Shown: positions 60,195 to 64,000 of the stretch, piece by piece | How positions within the stretch are numbered: position 1 is the first letter of the stretch | How the letters are laid out: every line of letters begins with the position of its first letter | Origin: Amoeboaphelidium protococcarum | Taxonomy: Eukaryota; Aphelidiomycota; Aphelidea | Reading direction: 5' to 3' | Assembly (NCBI GenBank): GCA_023515745.1 | Contig: JALECJ010000005.1 | Coordinates: 124,001 to 188,000 of the forward strand | DNA length: 64,000 nt | Notes under the pieces: generated by a model | The model's database searches: none | The model's input: the letters and a program-made list of their open reading frames with translations, nothing else | Told to the model about the DNA's origin: nothing | Translations under genes and position numbers: made by a program

Positions 60195-61537
60195 ATGAAA
60201 TCTTTGTTTAAAGATCTTGAAGTTGGCTTTCCAACTGAACCGCTAGAGGCGGAAGTCCAAAGGGTGAAAATGAACCATCAGAGGAATGTGGTACTGCAAC
60301 TTGTGGATGAATCGGGCGATGAGATTATGTGTACATGCTGGGATAACTATGCTGAGTCAGCAGGTAGTTTACAGGTTGGTTGCACTATAAGAATAGCCAA
60401 TTTTAAAGTGAAACTGGATAATCATGGTCAAATCGAAATAGTCTTAAATGGTGACCGTAAACCTTCGACTATGGGCAAGAAATTGACTTTGATTTCTGAA
60501 GGTGTTGAAACGCGATAAACACGACCGCCTCCTACTACTCCACCTGTATTGGACTAAACTGCAAATTTTACATTGATTAAAGATCTACAGACCGGGACAT
60601 ACATTTAAAATGTGTTTGAAGTGCTTAATGTGAAATTGGGGAATGTGGCGAATCTTTCGCTGACAGACTATTCAACAGATGTGAGGTAAGCTTGAGTTCT
60701 AGTATTAATGTTGCACTATGAATCCTTTGTAGAAGTAGTACTGATGAACTTGAACCTTTTGCAACTATCATATGTGGATGTTTTGACAATTATGCATAAA
60801 TGGCAGAGACCAGCATATAAAATGGGAGTATTCTTCTCATTAAGGACGCGTTCGTCAAAAATGATCATAGAGGAGAACTTGAGTTGGTCTTACGGAGTGA
60901 TTCTCATGGACGAAAGGTTACTATTCTCCCTCCGGATTCGCTATTAGCCTCAGCATTATTGACTCGTCGAAAAAAGCTGCGCAAGTTGGATTTACCAATA
61001 TTGGCTTGTAATGATTAGCCTCTATCTACCGCGTAAAGTGAGTCTGCAGCTGATTCTGAAGATTAGAGACCTATTGACTATTTGACTGATTTAACGCTGT
61101 TGAAACAATGCCGATAGCTGCCTGTAAGATGCAGAATTAAGTTAAGAGTCACTGGATGGGAGCCATAAGATATCCAGTAGATGAGTTAAAGGATTTGTAC
61201 TAAATGTTTTGTCGTTTTTAATAACACGAACTAAGCTATGAGAGCTTGTCAGTGCAGCAAGAAGAGCTTTACCGTGCAATTCATGTTTCATCTGTTTGGT
61301 ATGGATGAGTAGAATAACTAGATGCCGATTCTAATATGTAATGAAGATGTGAATAGTCTACTTAACGCGTAAATAAATGCCGAAGCCGTGTATATGAACT
61401 CATCGTTCAAAGACGCGAATGATTTAAGTAGGAAGCTGAACAGGCTATTGAATCAGCAATGTGTATTCACAGTATTGATAATACCACATCAGAACCTTTT
61501 AATTGCCAAGTATCTATCTCACGAGAAGGTGGCATGA
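60195..61537 (+). CDS. Pot1-like telomere end-binding protein
   Basis: Exons 60195-60685 and 60733-61537 (431 aa). The N-terminal OB-fold-like segment has NVVLQLVDESGDEIMCTCWDN and VGCTIRIANFKVKLDNHGQIEI. A second follows: DLQTGTYIQNVFEVL, LSLTDYSTDVR, PFATIICGCFDNYA and ILLIKDAFVKNDHRGELELVL. The pattern (D..G, LTD-, F....A.., L.+.+..N....L.L..) matches Pot1/TEBP-alpha. The C-terminal third carries CTKC and CQCSKKSF, like the zinc-binding OB-fold of Pot1C. It would cap single-stranded telomeric DNA. RPA-like proteins are the alternative. The frame is open upstream to the Bdp1 stop without an ATG. Confidence 0.65.
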
Positions 61538-61613
61538 ATTAATTATGAAATAAACATTTATTTCTATATTGTAACTGGTTCAATTCTGTGATACTTTCCA
61601 TGATTAATTATAC

Positions 61614-62515
61614 TCAAACAGCTTCAGACAACAATTCAGGATAAGATTTGATGGGGGCAATAGGACGGCACAAAACCCATACCGCGTTAACAAATACGTT
61701 ACCTCTCCCATAAGACAGGTGCTAATTATCTGACGACCATTACCGCTTTATATGCTCATTAGTGGTCATATCTTGGGATATAAGCCACGTATGGTAGCCG
61801 AATAGCACCGAGAGACTAAAGAAAAAACCTGCGCACAATACTGACAGCACAAGAGTGATTGGAGATTCAGCAATCACCATAAAGACACCACCATCAGTCC
61901 GCATACCCTCAACAACTAAGTGTATGATAGGGAAGACAAAACCAAATCCATCCAAGATAATCGTGCTCACAATGAACAAATAAAAGTATCTATAGTTCCG
62001 CCTGCCAACACAATTCGCCATCCAAAGACAATGATGATCCATACGGTCTATACATCTGTCACAGATACTACAATGGGTACAGCGCGGTGGTCGCCATATG
62101 TGACAAGTTTCACAAAACTTTTGATTTACTCATTACACAACAGCATGTTCTTATTCTGAGTTTAATACTATCCACTTACAGGAGCATGTCTGACTATAGA
62201 CGATGGCGGTTTCCCACTCTATTGAGATGATGCGGACTAAGATTTTACCGACTCGGAGCTGGACTTGACATGACTATTTTACGTATCAACTGAACTTTTC
62301 TATCTATGCCGTCTCAAAGATTTAACTCTATTCATCATTGATACTGATGTACTGGTTTAAGCCCCTTTGAAGGATGCATTAGATGATGAAATATCATCAC
62401 CATTCTACGCTCTATCAGCTGAGGATTTACCATCGCTCCAAACTTGAGCTACGGGCTTTCTGTGAACTTGAACTGGCTTACGTTTCAATGTAAAAGTATT
62501 CAACTAATCAGTCAT
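61614..62515 (-). CDS. DHHC-type protein S-acyltransferase
   Basis: Exons 62515-62180 and 62117-61614 (279 aa). The cysteine-rich domain reads FCETCHIWRPPRCTHCSICDRCIDRMDHHCLWMANCVGRRNY in outline, with the catalytic Cys in DHHC. Two transmembrane helices flank a lumenal loop after it, then TTNEHIKRQ (the TTxE motif) and SYGRGN. The N-terminal ~110 residues are Ser/Lys-rich and disordered. No pair of helices is seen before the DHHC domain, so an upstream exon or helix may be missing. The splice join (acceptor ATCAAAAG) is atypical and uncertain. Confidence 0.8.
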
Positions 62516-62807
62516 AATCAGGTATTCGAATAAAGATATAGCAGGGCCAAAACACACTGAAAACAAATGATGATATATCTGAAGATATTTAAAATAATAG
62601 TTAGAACTGTGAATGCTTTATCTAATATAGAAGGAGACGGCATGCGTTTCAACAATTCTAACGATCGTCATGAAACGGGCCGCTTGTTCTTTATGCTGGA
62701 GTCTCGTTGCCATGGAGACCGTCTAGGACAACGATTGAGTGTAAAAAGTTTCACAAACTAAAGTGAAATTAACACATGGAGCGATTAAGAGTACTATATT
62801 TACTCGC

Positions 62808-63839
62808 TCATTCTGACTTGACCTCTTCGCTGGATTTCTTATCAGACGTGAGATATTGCGCCTCAAAGTACTCACTAACTTTCTCTTGAATGCTTTCATC
62901 AGACATGTAATGATCAAATTTGGCCAAATCTAACAAGTCTTCCAATTTAAGCACAGAATTGCCAGACGTTTTAAAAGGACCTTGTTTAGTTCTCTCTAAT
63001 CCAGTCATATGTGCACATGAATCAAGCAAATGCCCGAGATCGTGAACTAAAGAGCGAATATAAGTTCCACCGCCACATTCCACTTCAACCTTGCAAGTGC
63101 TATCTTCAGAGTCAAAGGACAGCAATTTGGACTAAAAGATGTGCACAGGTCGCGCTTATATCGAATCTAGTGTATTCTAAATCAGTCGCTTAGATTCCTC
63201 TGTGGACTGATCACGAGCGATTGCATGCATCCTCTTGCCGTCGACTTTCAATGATGAGTAGATAGGTGGCTTCTGCATAATATCACCAGCAAAGTGTTTC
63301 TTAAGAGCAGATTCAATCGCATCTTTTGTGATATGATCGAATGATTTGGTTCCTGTAGTAGATCCTGAGCTATCATACGTATCAGTGGCAGTTCCAAACT
63401 TGATATCAGCAATATAAGTCTTTCTACACGCGTCGCCATTCAGAAATTAGTTTAAAAGCTTAGTTCCCTTATTAATGCCCACAATCAGAACGCCACATGC
63501 CATCGGATCTAAAGTGCCACCGTGTCCCACTTTCAGATCACTATATGGCCAATATACTCTCTTCTTCTACACAGCGACAGTTGAAGATTCCGGTGAGGCG
63601 TCAAATTGTTGAAGGCTTTCCACAGTGGGCATATCAAACTATTAATCTGCTCTTTTTCTCTTTTTGGAATTGCTATGCTTGTTCCGCGCATTATCCTGCG
63701 ACTAATTGTCTGTTTACTCATGCTTTTACCTGAGATGAGTCAGAATCTACTTTACAAAATTAACCACATCTCCAGAAAGAACACCTCTAGGCTTATATAC
63801 TGCTAAAATGCCAGATTTTTTAAATATCAGATCTGACAT
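62808..63839 (-). CDS. PUS4: TruB-family tRNA pseudouridine synthase (Pus4/TRUB1-like)
   Basis: 343 aa, single exon. [18 protein letters not shown] is the TruB N-terminal motif. A Lys/Gln-rich insertion (~60 residues, many TAA/TAG) follows. Next is the catalytic motif [20 protein letters not shown] with its Asp, then [38 protein letters not shown] and [16 protein letters not shown]. It makes pseudouridine 55 in tRNA and may act on mRNA. It lacks the PUA domain of Cbf5/dyskerin, so a Pus4/TRUB1 assignment is better. The start at 63839 leaves about 160 bp to the window edge. Confidence 0.93.
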
Positions 63840-64000
63840 GACTAATTCACTATATTTGTACTGCAGCTTTTGCTAACAAGTAACGGTCAAGCGCGCGTCA
63901 TTCTCTTTGAAAATCAAACAAACAATCGCAGAAAAGCACGCGGTATTACGCAATCCTTCCATCTAAGTTACCGCAGATTGTGTGGATGCTCTTTACTTTC

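Overview
The window is a compact nuclear segment of a eukaryote that reads UAA and UAG as glutamine and uses only UGA as stop. Every confidently recognised gene, on both strands, ends in TGA and carries in-frame TAA/TAG, often where the family has Gln or in Q-rich stretches. Read with the standard code, these genes shatter into fragments. Introns are GT-AG, mostly 45-85 nt, usually ending in TGTAG or TTGTAG. The gene set looks opisthokont-like: Ena/VASP, Rac, heterotrimeric G-beta, syntaxin-18, kinesin-14, an Ypd1-type phosphotransfer protein, an Iec1-like zinc finger, VDAC and a disrupted Crinkler/RHS-type gene. A zoosporic fungal relative such as an aphelid (Amoeboaphelidium is, to my recollection, reported with this code) would fit. 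This placement is inference; diplomonads, some oxymonads, ciliates and some green algae also use UAR=Gln.

Layout, left to right. 1-10 kb: end of a CMS1-like ribosome-biogenesis gene, a histidine phosphotransfer protein, syntaxin 18, a kinesin-14, a tail-anchored J protein, Ena/VASP, inorganic pyrophosphatase, an AGTRAP-like four-helix membrane protein. 10-23.5 kb: cofilin, Rpn10, beta-adaptin, a Sec2-like Rab GEF fragment, a HEATR6-like HEAT protein, ER glucosidase I and a PRXL2-type thioredoxin-fold protein. 23.5-25.7 kb: a gene-poor stretch with an undetermined base between two copies of a ~109-bp sequence. 25.7-31.5 kb: VDAC, a sterol-reductase-like membrane protein, a low-complexity tract, an unrecognised secreted protein, a GPI-anchored-type surface protein and proteasome alpha6. 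31.8-47 kb: SMARCD/Rsc6, a GRAB-domain golgin, a USP, SNX3, a UPF0739-like protein, two tandem paralogues of an unrecognised membrane family, a CDC25/ACR2-like phosphatase, G-beta, class III alcohol dehydrogenase, uracil-DNA glycosylase, a C2H2 protein, a ZZ/EF-hand membrane protein and Pin1. 47-64 kb: farnesyl diphosphate synthase, the broken CRN/RHS gene, HMG-CoA synthase, FKBP2, a Nup133-like nucleoporin, SF3B5, Rac, Bdp1, a Pot1-like protein, a DHHC acyltransferase and a TruB-type pseudouridine synthase.

The content is mostly single-copy housekeeping genes with no operon or pathway cluster. HMG-CoA synthase, FPP synthase and a sterol-reductase-like protein belong to the same isoprenoid/sterol route but are not adjacent. 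Cofilin, Ena/VASP and Rac form an actin set, also dispersed. The most unusual items are the code itself, the tandem orphan family at 37.3-39.3 kb, the secreted orphan at 28.6-29.5 kb and the decaying NTPase-nuclease gene at 48.3-50.7 kb. I recognised no tRNA, rRNA, CRISPR array, transposon or virus. Gene models were built by eye; exon joins are supported by frame arithmetic and family similarity, not by transcripts.
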